Positions 22,806 through 35,984 of a stretch of DNA of 64,000 nucleotides are shown one piece after another. The notes beneath the pieces are model-generated. The model searched no databases, was not told the origin of the DNA, and was given only the letters and a program-made list of their open reading frames with translations. Every line of letters begins with the position of its first letter. Within the stretch, counting starts at the first letter, position 1. The DNA comes from Tyto alba (taxonomy: Eukaryota; Chordata; Aves; Strigiformes; Tytonidae): contig NW_024881278.1 of the NCBI RefSeq assembly GCF_018691265.1, forward strand, positions 3,920,001-3,984,000, written 5' to 3'. Position numbers and translations under genes: made by a program.

Positions 22806-25177
22806 GTTTCCCACCCCTCTTTTTGGCTTTGATAGATTATTTTTGTTCAGGTTGTTTCTTCTCTGATAAAGGGACATCAAATCAAATTTTCAAACACAAC
22901 TATATGGAAAAGCTGGTAAAATGGAGGTGACACTTATGAGAACTTGGGCAATTACCTTTCTCATGTCACCTTTTCCCTTCGCACCCCAACTCCTGCTTCA
23001 TTTGTCACGTCTCTCGTCCTCAGTGGTTAATGCTGCCCTTCCCACCCTCTGCACCACCAGAAAAGGCAGGGTTTGGAGCAGCTCAGCGAGACTCCTCCAA
23101 GCCCACTGCACGGGAGCTTCACCCACGTGGTGGATGCCAGCCCTTGCCACAGCTGCAAGCGGGGGACCTTCAGGCCACAGCTGAACCAGCACTAGGTGAC
23201 CTGCAGCTGTATAAACTTGACAAGAGCTTATAAAGCCTTCTGGCAGACTTCCAGCCCCTGAACGTTTTCCTCAAGTTCCACAAACAGCTCCAGCATGAGC
23301 CTGAAGCAGCCTCTGCCCCCTCCACCCCTCCCGGCTGCCGCTGCTTTGCTTGCTGAAGAACCCACCCCGTTGCTGAGGTCCCATCGACTTTTTCCTGACA
23401 TGATGCCCCCAGCCTGGGCTGGACTCTGCTCCCAAGTGACAGGAGCCAGATTCTGAGCAGAGAGGAGCTCGCTGCTGTCACCCAACTGGAACCTCGGCAG
23501 GGTTTCCCTTCTGCCCCAAACACGATCACCGGCACTCACTGACACAAAGGACCACGATGATGTTAACTTGTCTGTACCTACAGGACTCAACCCTGTCTAG
23601 GGAAAAAAATGTGAAAGAAACAAGAGCTTTGGCATCTTCCCCAGAATATCTGGGCTTCTGGGTCTGGCTAGGATACTTTGTGCATCTCTTAGGGCTGTAA
23701 ATGAATGAAATTCTCAAGTTCAGGCTGTAGAAACACAAGAAACTTGTTCCTGAAGCCAAACGTCAGCCAAACAACAACCATGAACCCCGAGTGAGGGACA
23801 GGTTACTGTCCATCCCTGGCAGACCTTGTGAAAGAGCTTTGCTTTCGTTTAAAAGTGCTTTCTTCTGCCGTCTAGCTTTGAAAGTACAGAATGGGAGATA
23901 TACTACACTTCCCCTACAGCTTTCAGAACCAATAATCCTGTTTCGCAAAGTCTTTATTTTATCTTCTCAAGAGACAATAAATCTCAAGGTATAAATTGGG
24001 AGCAGATGGAGCAGGATGTTAGACTGTCAGCTTTCATTAACACCACCAAGGGCTGGCCACACACCACAGCCAAGCCGGAGCCTTTCATCTCGCCCCTACA
24101 CAACTGGTGGAGGAGCTACTTGTCTGCGTTAGGGCTATTGACAGAAGGACATGAGTTGAAACCAGATGTGACTACACTGATGGCCAGCCAATTATTGTTA
24201 CAGGACGGCTTTACCCATAAATCACTAAATCACAGTGCTCTCTGACTCATTTTTAAAGTTGTCAGGAGGTTGTAACAGGGCCGCGGAACAGAACAACAGT
24301 GAAAAGCTTCCGACAAAAGCAGAGGTGGATCTCTGGCTTCCTGACCCTCCTTCCCTTCAAAAACTGACAGTTGCATTGTCAAAATGGGGCATTTGAGGAC
24401 TGAGGACCAAGCAAACTGTGATGCTACTCTGTGTTGTCCCATGCAGCTGTAAAAAAAGCCGGTTTTGACAAGCAGCCTTTCTAGCACTTTTCAGTCCAAA
24501 GGAAGATGACTACAGGCATCTGCAAGCTGGGAAGATGCAGCAGGAGCAAGTAAAGACTCCCCAGGAGAGGGGAGCTCCCTCCAGCTTCTGAGAAAGAGCA
24601 GTTCTGAGACAACACAAACCTCCTCTCTGGGAAAACCACACAGGGTACATAAATTAAAGTGTGATGTTTAATGAATACCAAACAAAGCAAGCCTGGGGCT
24701 CCTGTGTTACTACCACCTTGGCTTTTCCCAGACTTTCAGGAGTACAACGACTGTACCAGCGAGCCAGGCACAAGATGTTGGCTGCCGGTGCCTGCTCTGC
24801 TCTCTGTCTCAGCATTCCTCCACAATTTCTAGAGATGACCAGTCTGCCTAAGCCTGCGTAGTAACAACCTCTAACTTTACACCTCTGCCACCAGTGTCAA
24901 AGGCAGTCTGCCCACGCTGAAGAGTTTTCAGCTTTACCAGCCAGTTTCCATCACTGTCTGCTCCAAATCTGATTGCGTCCTGCCACATGCAGGTGAAGCC
25001 TGGGCTCACAAGCACCCCGATACTGCGAGTTGAACTCCCTGTTGATAAATGAGAAACTGCCACCCTGACAAGGATGCCCAGATCTGCACATCCTTCGGGA
25101 CTTGATTCTCTAGGACAATTAAATAATCTGGAGCATGAAAGGACACTCAGAGACAGATTCACAGTCTTTCTCCTATC

Positions 25178-25198
25178 TTTTGTTTGTTTGTTTGTTTG
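25178..25198 (+). repeat. (TTTG)n microsatellite, about five copies
   Basis: TTTTGTTTG repeats followed by GGTTTTTTT. Confidence 0.9.
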
Positions 25199-25743
25199 GT
25201 TTTTTTAACAGAAATTGCTGGGCAATGGAGAGACTGTTGTATTGACTCAGCGCCATTACACAACCACCAAACTCCTATACACAGGCAAACATACCATCAG
25301 ACTGATGCATCACTTAAACAGATGTGAAGCCTAGGTATTTTGGAAAGCAGAATTCTTGAAATATTCAATGTTCATTTGGTGCCCCAAGCTTTCTCCAAGA
25401 CTCTTTCCCTCTCAGCTATTTCCTGTTTAATCACCAATAGATACATTATGCAATTTTTGAAAACTAAAGAGGAACATGATGCTTTTATGGATAAAAGGAA
25501 TGTAATCATGATGACAAGAAAAACTGAATAGAGAAGGAAAAAAACCCTCAGCAAATCCAGTGACTGCCCTAGCCTGAAGTAAACCACAAGATCCTTTAAG
25601 TCCATGAAAAGAATCTCATTTTGCAAACGCATAATGAAGTATCATCTCTCAAGGTTGTGTACACTCTACAAAATTAATAAGAAATCCTTTGGCAGAAATT
25701 CAGGTAGCACATGAAGGCAGAATTATAAGGAGGTATTTAAAGG

Positions 25744-25775
25744 AAAAAAAAAAAAAAAAAAGCAGGGGGGTGGGG
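25744..25775 (+). repeat. A18 followed by G-rich block
   Basis: Eighteen A, then AGCAGGGGGGTGGGGG, an abrupt purine switch. Confidence 0.92.
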
Positions 25776-26486
25776 GAAGATGTTATGTTTCAATTCCTAA
25801 ACCATTAAAATACCTCTCTCATGGCGTGAGAGGTCTGCAGAAAGACTTTACTTCAGCCAGCAGATGACAGCAAGAGCAACCTAGCGTGATACATGTTGTC
25901 CAGTGTCTATTCTTTGACAATGGGTATGGCAGGCCTTTCAGCATCTTCAGTGCTGACTTCATCTCTGTAGCGTTCTGATTGCTTGTGACAGGTGAAAAAG
26001 GACACGAGAGGACAAGAAATGCTCAGAGCAGACAGCTTTCCTCAATCTTGCTGATCACAGTGTGAAGTATTTTTGAAGTATTGTGCCAGCGCTTTGACAG
26101 AGTCCAAAGAAGGAGCCAAGTGTGCAGAGTCAGGGGTCAGATGCATTACCTTGGCTGACAAACGTCCCAGTTAATCAGGGTTGTTTGCATACTGTGGGGA
26201 ACTCAAGTATTTCCGGTAATGGCTCTTTGTCCTTGAATCAACCAGCTCAGTCTTCGGCTTCCAGTTGCAAAATGGTGTTTATTAGTCACACATAACCCCT
26301 CTCCTAAGGTGGGCTCACTTTCAGCACTCTTATTTAACACACCTGGTAACAGTGACCATGAAGTTCTATCCCAGATGAAAAGGAAGCAGGAGTATTTCAT
26401 GGTGAATTTAGAATGGACTAGTTTGTAGGTCAGACAGACAGGAACGCAGGTTGATTCTGGTTAATACTTGTTTTTTCCACCCTTAC

Positions 26487-26532
26487 CACTAGCTTGAGCC
26501 CAAGTGAGTCTTGTTTAACCTCAGACACACAA
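26487..26532 (-). other. Exon-like segment E (46 bases)
   Basis: On the minus strand an acceptor (TTAAATTCCCTTCCAG) precedes 46 bases reading, after a split codon, CVSEVKQDSLGLKLV, and ending at donor GTG|GTAAGG. It lies inside an open frame that continues beyond both splice sites, so the frame is not independent evidence. It is the weakest of the set. Confidence 0.15.
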
Positions 26533-29500
26533 CTGGAAGGGAATTTAAACCCTGGGCAGATTCCTCTAAATTTCAGCAAAAGGATTTGCAAAAATGCACA
26601 CTGTAAAGACAAAAATAATGCTCTGAGTGGCATCAATGACAGAATTTAAAGTAAAACCGTTGAATTCACTCTTTTTCTCCCCAGTAAACTGGAGAACATT
26701 CTGGATACACATGGCTGTTGGTGTGTTTGCAGAGTTAAGAAAGCTTTAACAGGCAGGAAAGATCCCAATGTAATTATGAATAGTTAATTTAAGCCCAACT
26801 TCAAGGAACATTTTGAGGAAATCAGAAGGCTCGAGAGATGAACAATGAGTCATTGAGCTTTTTGCTTGCAGGCAGTCACTGCTAATCCAGCCTGGATAGT
26901 TGACAGCAAACCCTGTTGTTACCTGCTAGTGGTTTTTATTAAATGGTTACTCACCGGCCTCTTCTGGAGCCTCCACATTCTTGTTAGAACAGCTGCATGC
27001 AGGACCATCTGCAGGAGATGCACTTTCCTCTCCACATGCATTCGTTTAAACCAGGCAGGACTGCTCATTTATACATTGTGACTTTTGACAAAGGGACAGT
27101 AGTCTCTGGCAAAGCTTGTCTAACATCAACTCCACGGACCTCGCTCTGAAGGCAGGAAAGCTTGACACGGAGAGAACTGCAACGTGATGAAGCTTTGAAA
27201 CTGCGGCATCAACACAGAGCCAGGCTAGAACGTCCCTATTAACCAGCAGTGAGATAGTTTACCACAATAAAAGTTGGTTTGGCCATTTGCATCATCACAC
27301 AGACTCCAGCAATGCTCACAAGTTACTGAGAAAGTTACTAATGTGAATTTTGCATGCTGCAGAGGACACAAGTGCAGGCTCGGCATCACACTGCTCACCA
27401 CAGAGGATGTCAAAATACCCTATTTGTCTGCTCTGCATGTTCCCAGGTATGTTGCTTTGTGAACTGCCTGTATTTGCCAAGGAACTTTCACCAGTACCAA
27501 CTGAAGCCCTTCACTCTTTTCCTCTCGTAGCTGTCAACGACCTGCTAAAGCCCAACACCAGCCTTGCATTAGTCATGTTACATCCTCAAAATTTCTGGAA
27601 AGCTTTTTCAAACATTTTGCAGATCAGAAGCATCTACTCCAAATCACTCTTTAGCTGGTTATGGTATCATACCTGAAATTCACTTGTTATTTATCCAATT
27701 TTAAAGCAGGACTTGGTGTGTTTTATCAGTAAACAAGCAATTAAGTTCGTATTACTTGGAGGCTTTACAATTAACCACATTATATCTCAGTCACACGGTT
27801 CCCTGGTTGCTCCGAGTGTTAGACATTAAAATGAGGAGGAACAGTGTTTGACAAAATTCTAATCAATGAAGTATATGCCAATCCCTGTCACAGGGCCCTA
27901 AAAGCTACAGCTGTGGATGGCGCTGCTCAGAGCACAGCAACGTCTGCACATTGTTTTGCTGCTGCTTTAACTTTCTACCCCTCAGCAACAGCTGAAGAAC
28001 AATTATTTCCTACAACTACGGACTAAGAAAACCTCAAAACCTATTTTCAACTATATCATTAAAAGTAGCAAAACCAGTGAAGAACCAATGAGAAAACTCC
28101 ACTTGCTAAATTCAAATGGGCACCATTTCTAACAGACACACCCAACTGTACAAGTAGCATGAAGCAAACAAAGCAAAGACAAGCAGCAATCTGTCAGCAG
28201 CCCAGACCAGCATTCATGCCAACTGGCCACCAGCTGATTCAGTGGAAAGCACAAAAACACAAATAAAAAGCCACAAAGTAGAAACAACCTAGAAGATACT
28301 TTCTGGCATAATCAAATCACGGGATTTAGTTTGGCATATGGTACCTCCCACATCTTATGAAAAAACGAAAAGCTGGGTTTTTTACTGGCAGTCAAATAAG
28401 CATAAACTTTTTAACTAGTTTGCTCTCCAAGAAAGTCAGCGGCTTCTCTGCTTTTTGGATGCAACTTATTTTTAATAAAAGTTATGACTACAGGGTCTCC
28501 ATGAGACCCAGATTACATCAATTCAAGTGCTGTCTCAAAGAGGCACCAACAGACACAAGACATTAAGGGAGAGAAAGGAAGTACTGTTAATCCCCACACT
28601 GGAGATCAAGACCTGAAGCAAAGCAAGGTTAAGTGAACCTTTCTTGTTTACCCAGGAAGTCTGTATCTAGCCTGGAGAACCAGTCCAAGTCTCCTAATTT
28701 CCAGTCCAGCCTTTTACCCACAAAACAGACTTCCTTCCAACTAACAAAGGCTTACAGGAATTTTAGTTCAACATTTGCACACAGGCAAATCAGTAAATCT
28801 TTCACAGCAGGAGACAGAAAGCAGATGTACGCAGAAAAAAAGGAGTAGATAAAAATGCTATTTTAGATCTTCCTTTTAAGCATTTTTCTTCTGGCCCTTC
28901 CCTGACCCACCCTCTCCTGCCACCACACGGGCAAATAAATTACCATCTATCCACAAAACATACATGCAGCTTGTTTCACTTGCTGCACTGCTGTAACTCT
29001 ACTGCATTTATCTTTATCTTTGTGCAGGAAGAGAAATGGAGTGATGCAAAACCCGCTAAATGAATGGCTTAAAGTTAAAGGAAAAACAATTGGACAGATG
29101 ATTGCAGTAATGTGAATTAGTTTGAAGAACTTAAAGGGAGCTGCTGAAGTGCAGCTACCTCCTCAGGAGCTGAACAGCCATCGCAAATAGCTCTGCAGAC
29201 TGGAATCTGTGAGTTTCTCCTTAATGATTATAGAAGCTACTGGGCATTATATATTGTCTGTAATCCCCATCATGAAAGCATAACCTTCTAGAGTTCTAGC
29301 ATGGGTTTGGGCTTTATGAGGAAACTGCAAAGCCAGGTTGGAATTAAATCAATATAAATTACATCTAAACTGAAAAGTCGCTTTTAGTTGACAGGTGAAG
29401 CTATTTCACCCCAAGAGGACAGAAATGAATAAACCTGGATTCCTTTGGTTTGAGTCCCCCCTGTCAGAGAGGGGACTCGCTTGTGTCAATGCATTATAGC

Positions 29501-31309
29501 TCAAGTTTGATGGAAAGAGTTGCATGTAGCGTATTTCCAGAAAATATATAGAAGTTCAACTCGTCGTTGACCTGCCATCGCAGTTTGCAGCAAGCCTTTC
29601 AAAGTCCCTCAGGAGTCGGTCTGGGTACAGAGGGTGCTTGGGGTGACAGCTGGCGGTGCTGACACCTACAACTCGCCTGATCCACGTCTCTCCTGCTGAT
29701 ACGACCCATTTACGGTCCTGTGCAACGTCTGGAGAATATTACCCTACTGGGTGATGTTTGTTTATATATGCAGAAGACACTGTCAAGTTACAAAATAATT
29801 TTTTGCATATGAAAATGCCTACACTTAGATTATAAAAGCACATTGTATGCTCTGATGGGGGAATGCACCTGCTAGGAGAACTGCTCAGGACCTGCTGCAC
29901 ACCTGAAGGTGCTCAGCGGGTCCTGCCAAGTCAGTGTGTATCCAAACGAGCTTCTGAGCTCTGCTCCTGCCCCGTTTGTTTCTCCGGTTGGATGGAAACC
30001 CTTGGCCTAGTCAGAGTCATTTCTGGACGCAGTCCAACAGCAATGAACACCGTTTGCAGACTTTCAGGCATCACCGCTTGCAAAGTTCAAGTCACAGCCC
30101 AATGTATGCAAGTGCTATTTTAAACACTTCTACACATTTCTAGAAGACTCCTTGAAAATCCTAAACCTTCAAAACAAAGCAAATCTTACGCATCAGGAAA
30201 CACACTGTAAATGTTCCTTTGGAGGATTTGTTCACCAGTACTTTTACCGAGTAGTTACTATGTATTTCTCTCAAAAAGAAATAAAGGCAAGAGACCTATA
30301 GTAGCTACCCAGCCAATCAGTTCAGGAAAGGGACTGCTTTCACATCACTGCACATTAAGTTCATAGGAGGTAAATAAGGGCTTTTATGTGACCTCAGAGT
30401 ACACAAACTGGCTAATTATATGCAGCATTCAGAATTACAGGTGGTTACAGTGAAGGCAGAGGATATCAGCTCTGTTAAAAACCTGACATGGAATCATAAT
30501 GAGGTTTGATGCATTTTACCATCAGGTTGGTCAAAGACAAGAGCAAGCAAAGGCAACAGCTCATCTAGCCTAGCTTCCACCCAGGCACCGCTTCCCTCTT
30601 GGCCAAGTATTCCCAAAGACTTGCACAGCACGAAGCCTAGACTAGACATGGAAAACTGAAATGGATGTTCAGGGTACGTGAGGCTTTGTAATTGCATCGC
30701 AGGATAGAACTGGGATGGGAGGCAGAATAAACTAAGTGAAGAACCCTGTGTAACCAAGGACTGCATCTATTTGTGAATTGATAGGTACCAATGACGCGGA
30801 GTAATTTAAATGCAGCTCTTCTAACATGTACCTAAATATCAGACTATGGTGTGCACAAAAGCTAACAGACTGCCATATTATTAACTTCAGAGACAAGGAG
30901 TTCAAGAGCGGAAATGCAGTAAGATCAGGACAATCATTAGACGAAAACAAACAAAATTATCTTTGTCAAAGAGAGACTGTCTCTTTTACATTCTGGTCAT
31001 AAAGGAAAAATGCTTAATTTCCACATCCTTCAAATGAACTAGAATAACATCACCTAATCTGCATAATTTAGATGCAAGCGTTTATATCCAGGACAAACCA
31101 AAATCACAACAAAGTAGGAAAAAAAATCTTCTTCAACAGAGCGGATGAAAATCTGTACAGGTTTATGCAGAAATGTATTTATCTGTTAAAAACCTTACAA
31201 CTTACTAGCAGTAAAGTGTATGAATGGTATCCATTTGCATGGAATGCACAGAGTGGAAGGACCAGAGTAAGCCTTAAGATCAGGAGCCCTGGCTTGAGCT
31301 GTGTCCTCC

Positions 31310-31615
31310 ACGATCCCCTCAACAGCCAGCTCTGCCACGGCCCCCCCAAAACACACCCAGCGGGTCCTGCTGACGCGAGATCTGCAAAGCAGGGGGAGTA
31401 ATGCCGACTAAGACCTTGACATTACCGCATTTGGCCTTCTCCACCACGGTACGTCTCACAGCCACGTCTGTGCAGAGTGCTGGACGTGATGCGAGATGCC
31501 AGAAGCGCCTTGAAGCACCTACACGACGGCCTCCGTCCAACCCGCGCCGCTGCTGAGTGTGCAACGCCGAGGTCGGGGCCTGAGGGTGTGGCGGGGCCGT
31601 GAGCGCGGGAAGCAC
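31310..31615. promoter_or_regulatory. Orphan CpG-island candidate
   Basis: I count about 21 CpG dinucleotides between 31404 and 31608 and about five more in the preceding 95 bases, whereas the flanking kilobases have very few. The segment is GC-rich with motifs such as CCCGCGCCGC and GAGCGCGGG. Retained CpGs in vertebrate DNA usually mean germline-unmethylated DNA, as at promoters or enhancers. Overlapping open frames exist on both strands (98 codons on the minus strand), as expected in GC-rich DNA, and none is recognisable. No clear TATA box was seen. It could be an alternative promoter, a non-coding RNA start, or a GC-rich retrocopy remnant. Confidence 0.5.
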
Positions 31616-32144
31616 CTACATTCTGCATTCACAGCACAACCAGGAAAAAAGGGAAATGCTCACACCAGGTAGCGATTTATAGGGCTTGCAAATACTTGCT
31701 CCTTCAATCCGCGTGCCCAGAGTTTAGGGCACAGACCAGTACAAGCTCCAAGCTTCGTGCAGGAGAGCGCATAAGCAGATGTACGTTCTGCAGCACTACT
31801 GCAATGCCTAATCTTTCTCAGGGGTTGTTGCTATAAAAGACCTTCAATATACTTGATCTCATTTACTTAAAAAAGACTGTCAGAAAGACTTGTCAGCAAC
31901 TTCTTGGAAAGGCAGCAGAGGGAGGAGAAGCAGATTGTTAACATTAGAATATCACCTACCATCTGGATGTGTTTAACATAGGATCAGATATAAGATTTGG
32001 ACGTAAATCTGCAGTCCTTGGTCTCATGCCCAGACAAAACTTGAACTCAAGAACTTGAAGATATGTTCTCATCTGTGGGATGGAGCATATTAATAAAAGC
32101 TCCAAACACTAAGGCAATTTCACTGCATATACTCCCGTGCACTA

Positions 32145-32147
<3 letters not shown>

Positions 32148-32176
<29 letters not shown>
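32148..32176 (+). repeat. A29 homopolymer
   Basis: Twenty-nine A. The nearest upstream AATAAA (32092-32097) is about 50 bases away, too far for a normal tail signal. Confidence 0.95.
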
Positions 32177-32179
<3 letters not shown>

Positions 32180-32247
32180 AAGTGCATTTAAAAGAAAAAA
32201 AGAAAACTATAAAAGCCAATAAACACCTACAAGCTCTATTGTACACT

Positions 32248-32276
32248 GAAGAAGAAAGAAAAAAGAAGAAAAGGAA
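32248..32276 (+). repeat. 29-base polypurine tract
   Basis: Only A and G, GAA/GAAA-rich, 72 bases right of the A29 homopolymer. Confidence 0.9.
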
Positions 32277-34931
32277 CAGACAGAAGTACTGTAGTCTCTG
32301 AAATTCTGCAGTTTCAAATAGTCAACTAATAAATGGATTTATTGACAGGCACTGGCTGAAAGGAAGTTCATGACTGCTGCTTATTTAACGATGATCTCAG
32401 TCCCAGTGTCTGCTTTTGAACAGAAGGATTAGCTTAAAATGTATGGAGGAATAGAGAACACAAGAAAGTAACCACATACTTGACATGGAAATACTTTGAA
32501 AAGATACTCAAAACATAAAGGAACTAAATTCAGTGAGGTGGCTTATTAACGACAAACTGCGTTCTGCAGCATCTGCGTAACTACGATGATTTGAGTTCCA
32601 AGAAGACTCTACAGTCGCCCATGGAATTCCTTGTTTTAAGAATAGAGGATATTTAGGCCTCATCACTTCACATTCATCAGGAATTCCCCAGTATCACCAC
32701 AGCCATCAGTTTCCCTCACTCTCCGCTTCTCCCCCGCCCTTCAGGACTTCACCAAACAAACACCAAATAAACCCCGAAATGCATCTCGATCAGAGCGTTT
32801 TTCATAACATTAACTAGTGCCATTGAACGGATTTAATAAATAGTTCAACATGCAGAAAAACATGACTCTGCCTGAAAATAAGAGAAATTCAATTCACCTG
32901 GCCTGGTCAGCTACATTCAGCCCTTCGTCCAACACACTGGGCACCAGCCACAGCCTCCCTGCATCGGCTCACCCGGTCCGCTCACAAGACTGTTCTTTAA
33001 ACAACAGCAAATAAGCAGCATAATAAAATGCGTTTATGGTAATTCGTACTGCGTAAAATAAACAAGGGCAATATTCTTCCTGCTAGAAAACGAAAGCAGA
33101 AAATCGCTTTCCAACCCCACAGACCTGGGCCTATTTCTTAGGCTCACTTTCTCCCTCCCTCCCGGCAGCTGGAAAGACTCGGAGGGGGCTGAGAAAAAGC
33201 CCTGTCCTACAACCATTCATCAAAGATGCCCCACTATTTTGTTAATACCTAGATTTATAGGCAGCACATGAAAGAATCACTATGGTGAGCTCTAAGTGCT
33301 TTTAATAGCACTTATAGCCAGGACACATGAATGTGAAATGCGAGTCTAATACCAAGAGCAGGTAACTATCTTGTCAGCAACACCAATTCACAAGAACCAA
33401 ATTAACTTCTTGAGGAAAATCAGCACCAGTCTTGTACTCACAAGTCTCCCTGTCTCTCTGTAGCCCAAACCAGAATACCCTAGGTAAGACTGCCTCCTCT
33501 ACAAAAGGCCTTTTACGGTCAAATAAAATCTATAGCATAAAACTTTTAGTGCATTTATTTTTAATAAATTGTTTCTACATCTTAAATATTTATTGTCAAC
33601 ACCACCACCCAACAAAAACCTGCCAGAACCCATCTGAAAAAACATAATCTATGTTTTGCACTTGCCATAGGGATTTCTCATATTTATTTTCTTAAATAAG
33701 TAAACAGGAAGTCAGAGCAAGGACAGATTTTTCTGGATGGAAAATGTTATTTTGTGGTGAATTACTTTCTCTCCCCCTTGCTCTTTTTGAAGGGAGAGAA
33801 AGGAGGAAGGACATTTCAGATCAGAAAGCGCTGGAGATTAAAACAAACCAAACACAGCCTAATCCAACCCGCAACTTTTGCTGTAGCTTTTAACCAGACG
33901 CATTCCCTACGCAGCCAAATGGCGCTGCAGACGTCCCTCTGCCACCCACACAGCCAGCGTGGCACTCCCCAAGTCACTGACTGCCTGCGGTGCTGGCAGC
34001 TTGACACCTACACAGGTTGTCTTCTCTGCCACGGAAGGAACCTTTCTGCCAGGGGTACATAGCATACAGTCACCCCCTTGTAAAAACCAAGCAAAAACAC
34101 GCTGAGTTGAAATAGGTGAGGTCAAACGAAGGCGGGAAATAAAGCACTGTCCTTGCCCATTTGTCTTACAGTAAAAATGATGCACAGCCTCACTAGGCGT
34201 GGTGATGTTGCACTGGTGATGATTTAACGATGCAGGAGAGGAAATGGCTTTTACTAAGTTAACCGAGCCAGGGGGTACAGGCAGGATGGACCTGAGGAAG
34301 GGACTGCGTGCCCAAAAGGCTGTCCTTCCCCCGCGACGGCATCGCCAAAGCACACAGCCCTTTGCCAAAGGAGGACGTGGCCATCTGCTCAGCAGGCCAC
34401 GGAACGCTTACCTTTCTGGTCAGGCTGCATGGAGCAGAGGAGGAGCTGCAGCACAAGAAGCCCTTTCCCCAGGTTGGGGGAAGAGTTGATAAGCAAGCAA
34501 AATCTCTCACAAGAAATTTTGATGAAAAACAACACATTGTCAGACCTTTATAAAAAAATATTTTCTTGCTGAAAAAGGAAACATTTTCACTGTGGTGGCC
34601 CAAAAAAGGAACAGTTCCATATTTTCCAGTGTAACCGTACATATTTCTTATGAAAACAGAAGTGTTTTATAAAAGCTGTCTATCTGATGAACTAAGCAAT
34701 CTCTGTTAAAAAAATGTACCATCTCAAACATTTGGAGAGAACATGCTCTACCAGCTTTACTTAAGAAAAAGAGGAGTAACCTCACAGTAAAGCTCTTCAG
34801 ATGTGCAGAAGATCACATTCAGAAACACTGTATTTCACAAGAATTAGTCAGGAATGATTGCAAGTAAAATACGTAGTTATTGCTGGAGTCAGGGAATATG
34901 GTATATGCTAACACAGCAGTCCATTACACTC

Positions 34932-34996
34932 TGTGTGTGTGTGTGTGTGTGTATTTGTGTGTCTGTGTACACAAGCATATATACACACACACACAT
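34932..34996. repeat. TG microsatellite facing a CA microsatellite
   Basis: An alternating TG run (34932-34952) and TG-rich sequence are followed 30 bases later by an alternating CA run (34983-34995). The two blocks are mutually complementary, so a hairpin is possible, and alternating purine-pyrimidine DNA favours Z-form. Confidence 0.85.
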
Positions 34997-35935
34997 ATGT
35001 GCGTATAGATATGCATGTATGTCTGTGTATTTCATGGTATGTCCAGGCTAGGATTATAGCTGGCTCAAAGGCAAAACTGTTTTAAGCAATGACCTCAAGC
35101 AAAACATATAAAGCATCATTTCTTTTCCAGCTGCTGTGACGCGGAGCTTAGCTGGGCTGTATCTGAACCACGGCCTCGTTGACTCCATGGGGCTGCACTG
35201 ACTAGCAAGGTGGGATTAACCTAAACTAGATGCAGACTGTTTCTCTCTCTCCCCGCCTCTTATTTTTTATTATTTTATTTTTAAAAAAAGGCATAGCAGA
35301 AATTACAAAACACTTGACAGTAAGAGCCACCAGCCCTCACTACAGTAACGCAGGCGATCACGTCTGTAACATACTTGCACGATTATTCATATGGTAACTG
35401 AAGCATATAGCAAACTGGCATTTGGTAACAGGAGCTTTTTCTTACAGAAGTCAGCACGTGCCAGCATAACATAACACATTAGTGCAGCATCAGGTTTATT
35501 TTGAAGTATTTTAAGATCCTGAGAGGAAAAGTATTCTCTGTGTAGAGTCTATTACTATGACAATGTAAATCTAAATCGGAAGACTTCTAAAATACACTTA
35601 AACAGCAATATTCCTCAGCTGATGCAGCACTGATTTCACCTCCTCAGCCAGCACAGGGGTCTGTGTGTGTCAGGGAGTGTGTATGCACATGCTAGAGCAA
35701 CGTGGGAGGATCAAATGGGACCCACATGAAGAACATCTGTGCAAGACTTCCTTTCACTATGAAAAAATACTGCCCTTCAGATGTAATATTGAGTTGGATG
35801 ATACACTGCCACTGCATTTTTAAACTGAAAAGCCCCCCTTAGTCACAAATTATTTAAAGTACCAACACTCCAGTCCCAGCCCAAAGTTCTGTTTTATCAA
35901 GATAATATGAAGTGCCATGAACAAAAAGCCCACCC

Positions 35936-35984
35936 TGTCAAAGCTCAGGGGAATTTTGGTACTGGCTTTAATAGAGCCTGAGGT
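35936..35984. repeat. Diverged copy of the 'TCAATGGGA' dispersed repeat
   Basis: TCAAAGCTCAGGGGAATTTTGG then GGCTTTAATAGAGCCTGAGG fits a doubled 'gactTCAATGGgag' pattern with several substitutions. The match is weaker than at 9.9 and 21.5 kb. Confidence 0.3.

Larger units (their letters stand above)
13891..31309. other. Non-coding DNA, second block
   Basis: No gene can be supported. The longest frames (about 120 codons near 14213-14575, 23170-23590 on the minus strand) lie in GC-richer stretches where stop codons are rare and overlap frames in other registers. GC-richer sequence at 23030-23520 has no CpG enrichment to match 31.4 kb. Confidence 0.75.

Noticed and set aside
23030..23590. Overlapping frames of about 120 codons
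   Set aside because: GC-rich sequence with frames open in several registers and no splice context.
33907..34368. 153-codon minus-strand open frame
   Set aside because: It lies in a GC-richer patch where stops are rare, overlaps open frames on the other strand and has no family resemblance.
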